A DNA stretch of 64,000 nucleotides from a bacterium (GCA_029990205.1 JAPEKQ010000010.1:29731-93730); one strand, 5' to 3'. Positions 26,837 through 35,723 are shown, counted from the stretch's first letter. Program-made: numbers and translations. The notes: a model not told the origin generated them from the letters alone.

Positions 26837-26866
26837 ATCGTATCCTGCAGTTCTGACACTCGTCAA
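26837..26866 (-). promoter_or_regulatory. Predicted promoter of the GNAT array
   Basis: On the minus strand TTGACG (26861-26866) and TACGAT (26837-26842) are 18 bases apart. The predicted start near 26829 gives a leader of roughly 425 bases before the first GNAT ATG. The surrounding sequence between pyk and this site (26867-26946) shows no clear terminator or gene. Confidence 0.65.
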
Positions 26867-26946
26867 GCCAAATCGTTGAAACGACGCGTCGATGGAGCAA
26901 CGCGACTCGCTGAATGTCCGGTCACAGGCTTGGTCGTGCAGGAGTT

Positions 26947-28365
26947 CTAGACGGTGGCGACCTTGATGAGATTGGTCGTCCCGGGCACATAGAGCGGAAG
27001 CCCCGCCGTGATAACGATCCTCTCCCCCTCGCCCAGACCGGCGTGCTCGCGCGCCAGCCGGACCGCCTCACGCTCGATGTCCTCAGCCGTTGCGGGGCTT
27101 CCGGCCGCGGCCAGAAGCGGAGTGACCCCCCACACGAAGGCGAGCGCGTGCATTGTTCCGCTCTGCGGGGTTGGCGCGAGGATCGTCTGGCTCGGCCGGT
27201 GTTTGGACACCAGCCTCGCCGTACTGCCGGAGTACGTGAAGGTCACGATGGCGCTCGCTCCAAGATCATCCGCCATGCGGCAGGCCGCCAGCGCAACCGA
27301 CTCGTCGGCGGTCTCGCCCGTCATCTCGCAGCCGCGTCGCTCCACGGCGGCCAGAAGCCCTGAGGCTTCCGTGACGTCGGCGATCCTCCGCAGCGTCTTG
27401 ACCGACTCGACGGGATAGCTGCCGACGGCCGTCTCCTCGGAGAGCATCACCGCGTCCGTGCCGTCGAGCACCGCGTTCGCCACATCGGTCACCTCGGCGC
27501 GCGTCGGCCGCGGGCTCTTCTCCATCGACTTGAGCATCTGCGTCGCCGTGATAACGGGCTTCGCCGCGCGGTTCGCCTCGGCGATGATCCTCTTCTGGAC
27601 GAGCGGGACGGTTTCGAGCGGGATCTCAACCCCGAGATCACCTCGAGCGACCATCACGCCATCGACCGCTTCGATGATCTCCGCCAGGTTCTCGACCGCC
27701 TCGTGCTTCTCGATCTTGGCGATGATCGGCACCGAGGACCCGTGCCGGTCCAGCGCCGCCCGGACCTCGACTATGTCCGCGGCGGAGCGCACGAACGATA
27801 CGGCGACCGCGTCCACACCGATCTCGACACCGAACGCCAGGTCGACCTGGTCCTTCTCGGTGAACGCCGGCGCGGTGATCGTCCGTGCCGGAAGGTTGAT
27901 GCCCTTGTGCGACGTCAGCCTGCCTCCCGTGATGACGCGGCAGACGATGTCGTCACGACTGACGCTCTCCACCGAGAGTTCGATGGCCCCGTCGGCCAGC
28001 ATCAGCGTGTCGCCCTGCTCCACGTCCCCGGGAAGCCCATCGTATGTCACCGACACCGACTCCCGGCCGCCCTCGACACCCCGCGTCGTGAGAACGAACG
28101 GCTGCCCGCTGACGAGCATCGCTCCGCCCTCGACGGTCGTGCCGGTACGGACCTTCGGGCCGGCCAGGTCCTGAAGCACCGCGATCGGTCGGCCGACAGC
28201 GTCGGCCGCGCGTCGGACGGACGCGGCAACGGACGCGTGTTCTTCGTGGGTTCCATGCGAGAAGTTGAGACGGGCCACATCCATCCCCGCGCCGGCGAGC
28301 GCCTGGATGGCCTCGCGCTTCGAGGTCGCGGGTCCGATCGTGCAGACGACGCGTGTACGAGACAT
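26947..28365 (-). CDS. pyk: Pyruvate kinase
   Basis: The 472-residue protein begins with TRVVCTIGPATSKREAIQ and has the catalytic lysine region IIAKIEKHEAV, the metal-binding MVARGDLGVEIP, and the substrate loop TATQMLKSM. The C-terminal domain is the usual effector-binding fold. It makes ATP and pyruvate from PEP and ADP. ATG 28365 follows GGGAGAG. It lies 66 bases after the PAS gene. Length is standard. Confidence 0.97.
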   Translation of the reverse strand: MSRTRVVCTIGPATSKREAIQALAGAGMDVARLNFSHGTHEEHASVAASVRRAADAVGRPIAVLQDLAGPKVRTGTTVEGGAMLVSGQPFVLTTRGVEGGRESVSVTYDGLPGDVEQGDTLMLADGAIELSVESVSRDDIVCRVITGGRLTSHKGINLPARTITAPAFTEKDQVDLAFGVEIGVDAVAVSFVRSAADIVEVRAALDRHGSSVPIIAKIEKHEAVENLAEIIEAVDGVMVARGDLGVEIPLETVPLVQKRIIAEANRAAKPVITATQMLKSMEKSPRPTRAEVTDVANAVLDGTDAVMLSEETAVGSYPVESVKTLRRIADVTEASGLLAAVERRGCEMTGETADESVALAACRMADDLGASAIVTFTYSGSTARLVSKHRPSQTILAPTPQSGTMHALAFVWGVTPLLAAAGSPATAEDIEREAVRLAREHAGLGEGERIVITAGLPLYVPGTTNLIKVATV

Positions 28366-28431
28366 CTGGCTCTCCCGTGCGACAGAGGAATACCGGCGAG
28401 ACGGCGCATCACATGAGCAGCAGAGCTGCGT

Positions 28432-28779
28432 CTACTCGTCACCCGCGGGCGCGGGCGGCGCGTACCGCTCATAGTACCCGATCAGCGTCCCGTCCGCATC
28501 GCGAACGGCGCGCATGAAGACCCGGTGCTTGCTGTTGTCCGTAATGAGACGCTCCTCTTCCCCGGCGCGCAGGGCTTCGAGCACCTCAAGGATGACCTTG
28601 TTGGATTGCGCATTGTGGCAGTCGAGCAGGTTCGTGCCGAGAAGCGCCTCCCCCTTCGAGTAGTGGGAGACCGCCGCACGATTCATGAAGACGATGGTGT
28701 GCTCGAGATCCGCAACCAGGACCTCATCGGTGATACTGTCGAGGACCGAGCGAAGGAACCGGGCGTCGATGGTCGGCAC
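28432..28779 (-). CDS. Small single PAS-domain protein
   Basis: The 115 residues from GTG 28779 (AGGAGG five bases upstream) form one PAS fold: DSITDEVLVADLEHTIVFMN, then YSKGEALLGTNLLDCHN and a terminal VRDADGTLIGYYERY. There is no output domain. Such free-standing PAS proteins can bind haem, flavin or small ligands and signal through partners. It is between rng and pyk with short gaps and is probably co-transcribed with rng. Confidence 0.85.
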   Translation of the reverse strand: MPTIDARFLRSVLDSITDEVLVADLEHTIVFMNRAAVSHYSKGEALLGTNLLDCHNAQSNKVILEVLEALRAGEEERLITDNSKHRVFMRAVRDADGTLIGYYERYAPPAPAGDE

Positions 28780-28798
28780 TGGCACCTCCTGGTCTGCT

Positions 28799-30337
28799 CT
28801 AGTCCTTGATCTCCGCGGCAAGCTCCGCCCCGGATCTCGCCGAGAGGATGCGGAACTCCTCGCGCTCGAGGCTCTCGTCGTCGGTCACCTCGATGTTGCG
28901 TCTCGTCTCGCGCCGGAGCCGCTTGAGATGCGCCTCCCTCTCAGTGAGCAGGTGGACGGCGACCTCCGGAGAGACGCTCAGTTCGAGTTTCCTGTCGCGA
29001 TGTGACGAGGCGACGCGGCGTATGGCGCGCTCGATCATCAGCTGGATCGAATCGAGCGACAGCACCTTCCCGGTCCCTTCACAGCACGGGCACGGGTCCG
29101 TGTAGCGGTGCAGGAGCGTCGGACGGACGCGCTGCCGCGTCATCCGGACAAGCCCCAGCTCGCCGATCGGGAACACCTTGCTCCGGGCGCGGTCCCGAGC
29201 GAGCACGCGCTTGAGTTCCTGGAGCACCTTGTCCCGGTTCCCCTCGGACGCCATGTCGATGAAATCGATGACGATGATCCCGCCGATATCTCTCAGACGC
29301 AGCTGCCGACCGATCTCACGGGCCGCCTCGAGATTCGTCCGGAGGATGGTCTCCTCCTGGTTCTTCTTCCCGGTGTAGCGTCCGGTGTTGACGTCGACCG
29401 AGATCAGCGCCTCGGTGTGGTCGATGACGATGTAGCCGCCCTTCTTGAAGTAGACCTTCCGGCGAAGGCTCTTCTCGATCTCGCCCTCGATGTCGTAGGC
29501 GTCGAAGACCGGCACTCTGTCCTTGTAGTACTCCACGCGGGAACGAAGCTCCGGCGCCACGGTCCTCAGATACCCCATGATCTCGCGATAGCCGCGGCGT
29601 GAGTCGATGATGAGCCGCTCGACATCCGTCGTGAACACGTCGCGGACGAGCCCGGCGGTCAGCCCCATCTCACGATGCACCAGCGCCGGCGCCTTCTTCT
29701 TGTCCGCGCTCGCGTGGATCTTCGTCCACGAGCGCGAGAGGTATTTGACGTCCCGCTTGAGCTGCCGCTTGCTCATCCCCTCCGCGACGGTCCGGATGAT
29801 GATGCCGCCCCACCGCGGTCTGATCTCGCGCGCGATCTCCTTGAGACGGTCACGCTCCTCGGACGCCTCGATCTTCCTCGACACTCCGACCGAACCCGAG
29901 AACGGAACGAGAACCAGGAATCGTCCCGGCATCGAGATCTGCGTGGTCACGCGCGGACCCTTCGTGCTGATGGGTTCCTTCGTGACCTGAACGATGATCT
30001 CCTGCCCCTTCGTGAGCAGATCCTGGATCGGCGCGTTCGGCGACTCGAGCCGCCGCCCCTCCTCGACCTCGAGCCCGTCCATCCCGACGAGCACGTCGTC
30101 GCTCTCGGTGACGTCGCGCATATCCGAGACGTGGAGGAAGGCGCTCTTCTCGGTACCGATATCAACGAACGCGGCCTGCATACCCGGCAGCACCGCGCCC
30201 ACGCGCCCCTTGTAGATGTCACCGACGATCCGCTCTCCGTCCTCGGCCTCGACCATCAGCTCAACGAGCTTGTGGTCCTCGAGAATGGCGATGCGAGTCT
30301 CGGTCGGCGTATCATTGACTACGATTTCCTTGTACAC
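28799..30337 (-). CDS. rng: Ribonuclease G (RNase E/G family)
   Basis: The 512-residue protein has the RNase E/G catalytic region: an S1 domain with inserted acidic segment (about 35-160), the Mg-binding VDVNTGRYTGKKNQEET and DFIDMASEGNRDK, and the zinc-link CPCCEGTGKV. It lacks the long RNase E scaffold tail, matching RNase G. The start is GTG 30337 after GGGAG. It has its own promoter and a structured 5' leader, although the radical SAM gene lies just upstream. Confidence 0.95.
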   Translation of the reverse strand: MYKEIVVNDTPTETRIAILEDHKLVELMVEAEDGERIVGDIYKGRVGAVLPGMQAAFVDIGTEKSAFLHVSDMRDVTESDDVLVGMDGLEVEEGRRLESPNAPIQDLLTKGQEIIVQVTKEPISTKGPRVTTQISMPGRFLVLVPFSGSVGVSRKIEASEERDRLKEIAREIRPRWGGIIIRTVAEGMSKRQLKRDVKYLSRSWTKIHASADKKKAPALVHREMGLTAGLVRDVFTTDVERLIIDSRRGYREIMGYLRTVAPELRSRVEYYKDRVPVFDAYDIEGEIEKSLRRKVYFKKGGYIVIDHTEALISVDVNTGRYTGKKNQEETILRTNLEAAREIGRQLRLRDIGGIIVIDFIDMASEGNRDKVLQELKRVLARDRARSKVFPIGELGLVRMTRQRVRPTLLHRYTDPCPCCEGTGKVLSLDSIQLMIERAIRRVASSHRDRKLELSVSPEVAVHLLTEREAHLKRLRRETRRNIEVTDDESLEREEFRILSARSGAELAAEIKD

Positions 30338-30367
30338 AACACTCCCATGAGACGGTGAATCATCGAA

Positions 30368-30398
30368 CGAACGGCTCGCCGGGCGAGCGTCTCGTTCG
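30368..30398 (-). promoter_or_regulatory. Stem-loop in the rng 5' leader
   Basis: The minus-strand leader can form CGAACG, a 4-base bulge, GCTCGCC, then GGCGAGC and CGTTCG. It lies between the rng promoter and start codon. In E. coli the rne leader is the target of RNase E autoregulation; a similar role here is inference only. Confidence 0.5.
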
Positions 30399-30417
30399 TG
30401 GATTGGCTACGGACTCC

Positions 30418-30445
30418 ATTATAGGCATGCGTTCCCGAGCGTCAA
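30418..30445 (-). promoter_or_regulatory. Promoter of rng
   Basis: On the minus strand TTGACG (30440-30445) and a perfect TATAAT (30418-30423) are separated by 16 bases. The predicted start near 30411 gives a leader of about 75 bases. It lies in the gap just after the radical SAM stop codon. Confidence 0.85.
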
Positions 30446-30477
30446 GCGTGGCAAGCGGATGCGCGAGCCACTAGGGG

Positions 30478-33171
30478 CTAGAACGGCTCGAGACCGGCGT
30501 TTCCGTCACGCCGGCGCCTGAGGAGTTCCTCGTGATGCACGTGGACCAGGAGCGCCTCGCGATGGTCCCCGAGCAGCAGATCGAGCACGTCCAGCGGACG
30601 CATCGCACCCTTCTCGCCGAGCTTGAGGATGATCGAGAGCCCTCTCCCGCCCCCGCCCGGAGCCCCGCTCTCGACGCGCCGGAGTTCGAGGATCCCCTCG
30701 GACGGGAGCACGACCTTCGTCCGCGTGCCTCGTTTCACCTCAACCTCGCGGAGCCGTCGCACCGCGTCCAGTCTCGCGTCGATCTCATCGTCCGTGAGTG
30801 ACCCGAAGGACGAAGGAAGCGTCGAGGTGTACCTCGCCGCTTCGGCCTCGGCCGTGATCGAGAGCCGCCCGGTCACCTGCGTGGCCTCGATGATGTCAAG
30901 CCCCTCCGGAAGGAACGCTGCCAGATCGGCGACGACATCCTCCGCGGGGACTCCGCGTGTCAGTTCGATATCAAAGAGCTCCGCGCCGCCCGTCGTCCCC
31001 ACCGGGAGCGGCGGGCCGAACGAGAGCTTCGGATGCGGGTTGAATCCCTGCGAGAACGCCACCGGCAGGCCCGATGCCATCGTCGCGCGAATGATGGCGC
31101 GGACGATATCGAGGTGCGAGAGGAACCGCAGGCGACCCGCCTTGGCGAATCGCACTCTCCAGCGCGCCTCGGTGCCTTCGGGACGGGCGCGGCGTGTCCG
31201 CCGCCCGAACCCGCTGGGCCGCCGTGTGGCTTCCGGCATCCCGCCGCATGCTCCGCCGCCATCCCGCGCGGGAAGCTCGCGCGTCGATCCCACGGCGCCG
31301 TCCTCACCGGTGCCAGCACCCGTCTCCGCAGTTCGCCCCGTTCCGCCGGGTCCGCAGGCGCCGCAATCGAAACACCCATCGAGCCGGCAGTCGGGCGTCG
31401 TCTCGCCGCGGATAGCCTTCTCCCGCTCCTCGAGCAGGAACTCGCGCGAAGGGCCGCCCTCGATGTGATCCCATGGAAGCGAGACGGCCGTGTCGCGCGC
31501 ACCGAGATACTCGGCGGGGTCGATCCCCACCTCGGCGAACGCGTCCTCCCAGAGACTGAAATCGAAGTGCTCGGTCCACGCCTCGAGCCGCGCGCCGCGC
31601 TCGAAGGCCCGCCGGACGACATCGGCCAGGCGACGGTCTCCGCGCGCCATCACGCCCTCGAGGAACGACACGTTCGGGTCCCTCAGCGAGCACTTGACCC
31701 CCTTCATCCGGAGCTTCTCGCGAAGAATGCCTTCCTTGCGCGCTGTCTCTTCCGGCAGGTCCTGTGCCTCCCACTGGAACGGCGTGTGCGGCTTGGGGAC
31801 GAAGGGAGAGATCGAGACACTGATCCTCGCGCCCTTCCGCTTGCCTCTCGCGACGTGTCGAACGCGCCCGACGAGTCGAGCGATCGCTTCGACATCCTCA
31901 TCCGTCTCTGTCGGGAGTCCGATCATGAAGTAGAGCTTGATCCGGTCCCAACCGGACGAGAATGCGACGTCGACCGTCTCGAGGATGTGCTCCTCGGTCT
32001 CGTTCTTGTTGATGACGTCCCGCATGCGCTGCGAGCCGGCCTCGGGCGCGAATGTCAACCCGGCGCGCCGGACGCTGCCGACGCCGCCGGCCAGGTCCAG
32101 ACTGAACCGGTCCAGCCGGAGCGACGGAAGCGCGATGCTCACCTTCCGGCCCGCGAGCTTCTCATTGAGGGCCGCGACGAGTTCGTCGAGCCGCGCGTAG
32201 TCCGAGGTCGACAGGGACATCAGCGAGACCTCGTCGTACCCGGACCGGTCGATCCCCGCGATGGCGAGCTCCACGAGTTCGTCGACCGGACGTTCGCGGA
32301 CGGGTCTCGTGATCATGCCCGCCTGACAGAACCGGCAGCCGCGCGTACACCCACGCATGATCTCGAGCGTCAGCCTGTCGTGGGCCGCCTCCGTGATGGG
32401 AACGATGGGACACGCCGGAAGGCCCAGACCGCCGAGCGCGGCCTCGGCTCGTCTGGCAACCACCGGAGGCGCCGCGTCCGAGATCGGGACCGTCGTCCGA
32501 CCACGCTCTGCATCCTCGCGACTCTGATAGAGAGACGGGACGTAGACGCCTGGAATGCCAGCAAGACGCTCGAGCGTGCTCCTGCGCGAAACGGAGCATC
32601 CGCTCGCGCGCGCGCGTTTCACCTCGATGAGCACGTCCGCCATGTCGAGGATCACCGACTCGCCGTCCCCGATGACGATGGCGTCGAAGAACTGGGCCAC
32701 CGGCTCCGGATTGAAGGCGTTCGGTCCTCCCGCGATGACGATCGGATCGCCGTCGCCCCGTTCCAGCGTGCGCAGCGGGATCCCGGCGAGATCGATCATC
32801 GAGAGAATGGTCGTGTAGTGGAGTTCGTACTGGAGTGTGAAGCCGACGACGTCGAACTCGGAGGCGGCACGGAAGGTCTCGACGGAGAACAGCGGCACGC
32901 CGCGCTCTCTCTGAAGCTCCTCCATGTCGACCCACGGCGCGAAACAGCGCTCGCATCGCACGTCGGCCCGGCGGTTCAGAATGTCGTACAGGACCCGCAG
33001 ACCGAGATGCGACATCCCGATCTCGTAGACGTCGGGAAACGCCAGCAGGAACTGGAGAGCGCCGGCGTCCGGTTCACGCGCCGGGACGTTCCGCTCGGCG
33101 CCGACATAGCGGCTCGGGCGAAGGACCAGTGGCAGGATCTCGCGTTCGAGCCTCTCGCGGAGATCACTCAT
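30478..33171 (-). CDS. Radical SAM protein (B12-binding-like N-terminus) fused to a DUF2344 domain
   Basis: The 897-residue protein has an N-terminal cobalamin-binding-like region, a radical SAM core with CX3CX2C (RGCTRGCRFC, about 285) and a C-terminal module beginning KAGRLRFLSHLDIVRAI (about 655), which is the DUF2344 (TIGR03936) domain. A CFDCGAC cluster and a Gly/Ala/Arg-rich linker lie before it. The two modules are separate neighbouring genes in some genomes and are often next to rng and rplU-rpmA. The reaction is unknown; a tRNA or ribosome link is inferred from that conserved context. Confidence 0.88.
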   Translation of the reverse strand: MSDLRERLEREILPLVLRPSRYVGAERNVPAREPDAGALQFLLAFPDVYEIGMSHLGLRVLYDILNRRADVRCERCFAPWVDMEELQRERGVPLFSVETFRAASEFDVVGFTLQYELHYTTILSMIDLAGIPLRTLERGDGDPIVIAGGPNAFNPEPVAQFFDAIVIGDGESVILDMADVLIEVKRARASGCSVSRRSTLERLAGIPGVYVPSLYQSREDAERGRTTVPISDAAPPVVARRAEAALGGLGLPACPIVPITEAAHDRLTLEIMRGCTRGCRFCQAGMITRPVRERPVDELVELAIAGIDRSGYDEVSLMSLSTSDYARLDELVAALNEKLAGRKVSIALPSLRLDRFSLDLAGGVGSVRRAGLTFAPEAGSQRMRDVINKNETEEHILETVDVAFSSGWDRIKLYFMIGLPTETDEDVEAIARLVGRVRHVARGKRKGARISVSISPFVPKPHTPFQWEAQDLPEETARKEGILREKLRMKGVKCSLRDPNVSFLEGVMARGDRRLADVVRRAFERGARLEAWTEHFDFSLWEDAFAEVGIDPAEYLGARDTAVSLPWDHIEGGPSREFLLEEREKAIRGETTPDCRLDGCFDCGACGPGGTGRTAETGAGTGEDGAVGSTRELPARDGGGACGGMPEATRRPSGFGRRTRRARPEGTEARWRVRFAKAGRLRFLSHLDIVRAIIRATMASGLPVAFSQGFNPHPKLSFGPPLPVGTTGGAELFDIELTRGVPAEDVVADLAAFLPEGLDIIEATQVTGRLSITAEAEAARYTSTLPSSFGSLTDDEIDARLDAVRRLREVEVKRGTRTKVVLPSEGILELRRVESGAPGGGGRGLSIILKLGEKGAMRPLDVLDLLLGDHREALLVHVHHEELLRRRRDGNAGLEPF

Positions 33172-33204
33172 ACATCGTCCCTGCCCCGAGGGCGTCTTTC
33201 AGCA

Positions 33205-33239
33205 CGTTGCCGCGTCGTGCAGAGCGCGACGCGGCAACG
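33205..33239. repeat. 13-bp perfect inverted repeat between the oxidoreductase operon and the radical SAM gene
   Basis: CGTTGCCGCGTCG and CGACGCGGCAACG face each other across a 9-base loop. It lies in the 98-base gap after the gamma-subunit stop. It is a very stable hairpin in the transcript, but no U-tract follows it. It may stabilise the 3' end of the upstream mRNA or assist termination. Confidence 0.7.
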
Positions 33240-33269
33240 GTCAGATTGCCAGGTAGTGTCAGGCAGCGG

Positions 33270-33806
33270 TTAGGCAGCGAGAGCCGCCCCTCGCTTCATG
33301 GCCTCACGGTTGAGATTCATGAGCTTCTCACCCTTGCCGTGAAGCGTGACGTCGAGCGCCTTGATGAGCGTGTCGACCTTGACGACGCCGAGCTTCTCAG
33401 CCACGGCGCCGAGCATGACCATGTTGGCCGAACGCGTGCTCCCGACCTCGTCGGCGATCTCGTTCGCCGGGACCTTCACGACCTGCACGTCGTCCCGCTC
33501 GACCTCGCGGTCGATCAGCGACGTGTTGTAGAAGATCCATCCGCCTGACTTGACGACCGGCTCGAACTTGTCGAGAGACGGACCGTTCATGATCAGAATG
33601 ACGTCGGGAGTCTCGACCATCGGCGAGGCCACGTCGTCGTCCGAGACGATCACGTTGCAGTTCGCCGTCCCGCCGCGCATCGCCGCGCCGTACTGCGGGA
33701 AGAAGGTCGTGTGCTTGTCCTCCATCATGCCTGCCTGCGCCAGGAGCTTCCCCATCAGGACGATACCCTGTCCGCCGAAGCCTGCGCACCTGATCTTGTT
33801 GTTCAT
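33270..33806 (-). CDS. 2-oxoacid:ferredoxin oxidoreductase, gamma subunit
   Basis: The 178-residue protein begins MNNKIRCAGFGGQGIVLMGKLLAQAG, the hallmark of the Kor/Vor/Por gamma chain, and continues with the conserved SYGAAMRGG-type region (here PQYGAAMRGGTANC). It has no extra cluster motif. The ATG overlaps the beta-subunit stop (ATGA). With beta, alpha and the ferredoxin chain it forms a four-gene complex that oxidatively decarboxylates 2-oxoacids to acyl-CoA with ferredoxin as acceptor. Confidence 0.93.
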   Translation of the reverse strand: MNNKIRCAGFGGQGIVLMGKLLAQAGMMEDKHTTFFPQYGAAMRGGTANCNVIVSDDDVASPMVETPDVILIMNGPSLDKFEPVVKSGGWIFYNTSLIDREVERDDVQVVKVPANEIADEVGSTRSANMVMLGAVAEKLGVVKVDTLIKALDVTLHGKGEKLMNLNREAMKRGAALAA

Positions 33807-34564
33807 GCGCCACCCCCGTTCCCGGCGTCGCAGTCGCGGAACACACCGAGTTCGTAGTGCTCGAGCATGTTCTCGCGGAGCCAGGTCAGCGCCTTCCGGG
33901 GCGTCATACCCCAGTTGGTGGGACACGGCGAGACGATCTCGATCAGACTCCAGCCCTTGCCGTCGATGGAGTTCTGGAACCCCTTCTTGATGTGCTTCTT
34001 GACGGTCAGGACGTTCTTCGGCGTGTCGACCGACCCGCGCGCGGCGAACGCCACACCGGGGAGGTCCTTGATGAGTTCGCAGACGCGGATGGGATGTCCC
34101 ATCATCGCGGCGTCGCGGCCCAGCTGACACGTCTGAGACGGCTGGCCGATGAGCGTCGTCGGCGCCATCTGCCCGCCGGTCATGCCGTAGATGGCGTTGT
34201 TGACGAAGATGGTCACGAAGTGCTCGCCGCGGTTGGCCGCGTGGATCGTCTCGGCCGTACCGATGGCGGCGAGGTCGCCGTCGCCCTGATAGCAGATCAC
34301 GAAGCTGTCGGGGCGTCCCCGCTTCATCCCGGTCGCCACGGCCGGCGCGCGACCGTGCGCGGCGGAGATGACGTCGAAGTTCCAGTACTTGTCCGCGAAG
34401 ACCGAACAGCCGACCGGCGCGATGCCGATGGCGCGGTCCCTGAGCCCGAACTCGTCCACGAGCTCCGCGACGAGCCTGTGAGCGACGCCGTGCCCGCATC
34501 CCGGGCAGTAGAGCGTCTGCTCAGGCTTCATCGCCTTGGGCATTCCGAATACCTGCTGCTCCAC
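33803..34564 (-). CDS. 2-oxoacid:ferredoxin oxidoreductase, beta subunit (TPP-binding)
   Basis: The 253-residue chain has the cluster-linked motif YCPGCGHG near the start and the TPP/Mg motif GDGDLAAIG followed by NNAIYGMTGGQ. These match the Kor/Vor-type beta subunit of about 250 residues. It binds thiamine pyrophosphate at the subunit interface with alpha. The start lies 10 bases after the alpha-subunit stop, and the stop overlaps the gamma start. Confidence 0.93.
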   Translation of the reverse strand: MEQQVFGMPKAMKPEQTLYCPGCGHGVAHRLVAELVDEFGLRDRAIGIAPVGCSVFADKYWNFDVISAAHGRAPAVATGMKRGRPDSFVICYQGDGDLAAIGTAETIHAANRGEHFVTIFVNNAIYGMTGGQMAPTTLIGQPSQTCQLGRDAAMMGHPIRVCELIKDLPGVAFAARGSVDTPKNVLTVKKHIKKGFQNSIDGKGWSLIEIVSPCPTNWGMTPRKALTWLRENMLEHYELGVFRDCDAGNGGGA

Positions 34565-34574
34565 GGCTGTCCTC

Positions 34575-35663
34575 CTAGAAATTGCGTATGATCTCGTCGC
34601 CCTTCGACGCGAGGATCTTCTTCAACTGGTCGACGATATCGTCCTCGACCGGAACGCCACCGGCGGTCCTGCCGTGCAGATGGATACGCGCCTTGCCGCA
34701 GGTCGCGAGCCGGACGTCCTCGATCATCTGTCCGAGGCTCATCTCGACCGTAAGGAAGTTGTCGATGCGGTCGGCGAGCGCGTTCAGCTGCGGGTTCGGG
34801 AACGGCCAGAGCGTGATCGGCCGGAACATGCCGACCTTGATGCCCGCCTCGCGAGCCTTGAGCATCGCCGCCTTCGCCACGCGGGCAGAGGTACCGTAGG
34901 CAACGATGACGATCTCGGCGTCATCGAGCATCGTCTCCTCGTAACGGACCTCATTCGCCTCGATCAGATCATGCTTCTTCTGGAGCTTGAGATTGTGCGC
35001 CTCGAGCTTGCCCTCACCGAGATGCACGGATGTCATCCAGATCGGTTCCTGCGTCGACGGATCACCAAGCTGCCACGGCTGCTTGCTCGGCAGATCGGTT
35101 GGCTGCTTGTACTCCGTGAGCACCAGCGGCTCCATCATCTGCCCGAGAATGCCGTCGGCCGCGATCATCGTCGGGATCCGGTAGCGGTCCGCGGTGTCGA
35201 ATCCGAGGAACGTGTAGTCGTACAGCTCCTGGACGTCGCTCGGCGCGTAGACGACCGTCCGGTAGTCACCGTGACCGCCGCCGCGCGTGCACTGGAAGTA
35301 GTCCGCCTGCGACGGCGCGATGTTGCCTAGTCCAGGCCCACCCCGCATCACGTTGACGAAGAACATCGGCAGCTCGGCACCGGCCATGTAACTGATGCCT
35401 TCCTGCTTCAGGCTGATGCCGGGACCGGAGGACGATGTCATCGTGCGCATACCCACGGCCGCCGCCCCGAAGCACATGTTGATCGCCGCAATCTCGCTCT
35501 CACTCTGAATGAAGACCCGCCCCTCCTCGATCATCCTCTTGGACATGTAGGCGGTGAGTTCGTTCTGCGGCGTGATGGGGTACCCGAAGTAACACTGGCA
35601 GCCCGCCTGGACGGCGGCCTCGCCAATGGCCTCGTTCCCCTTCATCAGAACCCTATCGCTCAT
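34575..35663 (-). CDS. 2-oxoacid:ferredoxin oxidoreductase, alpha subunit (VorB/KorA-like)
   Basis: The 362-residue chain starts MSDRVLMKGNEAIGEAAVQAG and contains YFGYPITPQNEL, SSGPGISLKQEG and the GGPGLGNIAPSQAD loop. The three-plus-ferredoxin layout and this sequence are closest to the VorB (2-ketoisovalerate) or KorA (2-oxoglutarate) subgroup instead of fused pyruvate enzymes; substrate choice cannot be fixed by eye. I start it at ATG 35663, which has AAGGAG eight bases upstream. Confidence 0.92.
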   Translation of the reverse strand: MSDRVLMKGNEAIGEAAVQAGCQCYFGYPITPQNELTAYMSKRMIEEGRVFIQSESEIAAINMCFGAAAVGMRTMTSSSGPGISLKQEGISYMAGAELPMFFVNVMRGGPGLGNIAPSQADYFQCTRGGGHGDYRTVVYAPSDVQELYDYTFLGFDTADRYRIPTMIAADGILGQMMEPLVLTEYKQPTDLPSKQPWQLGDPSTQEPIWMTSVHLGEGKLEAHNLKLQKKHDLIEANEVRYEETMLDDAEIVIVAYGTSARVAKAAMLKAREAGIKVGMFRPITLWPFPNPQLNALADRIDNFLTVEMSLGQMIEDVRLATCGKARIHLHGRTAGGVPVEDDIVDQLKKILASKGDEIIRNF

Positions 35664-35723
35664 ACCGAGAACTCCTTGCTCTGAGCCGAGCACGGGCACG
35701 ACGTCCCGTTCGGCACACCCATC

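Noticed and set aside
26714..26950. 78-codon plus-strand frame across the GNAT leader
   Set aside because: It runs antisense to the leader ORF and promoter, has no domain and no convincing ribosome-binding site.
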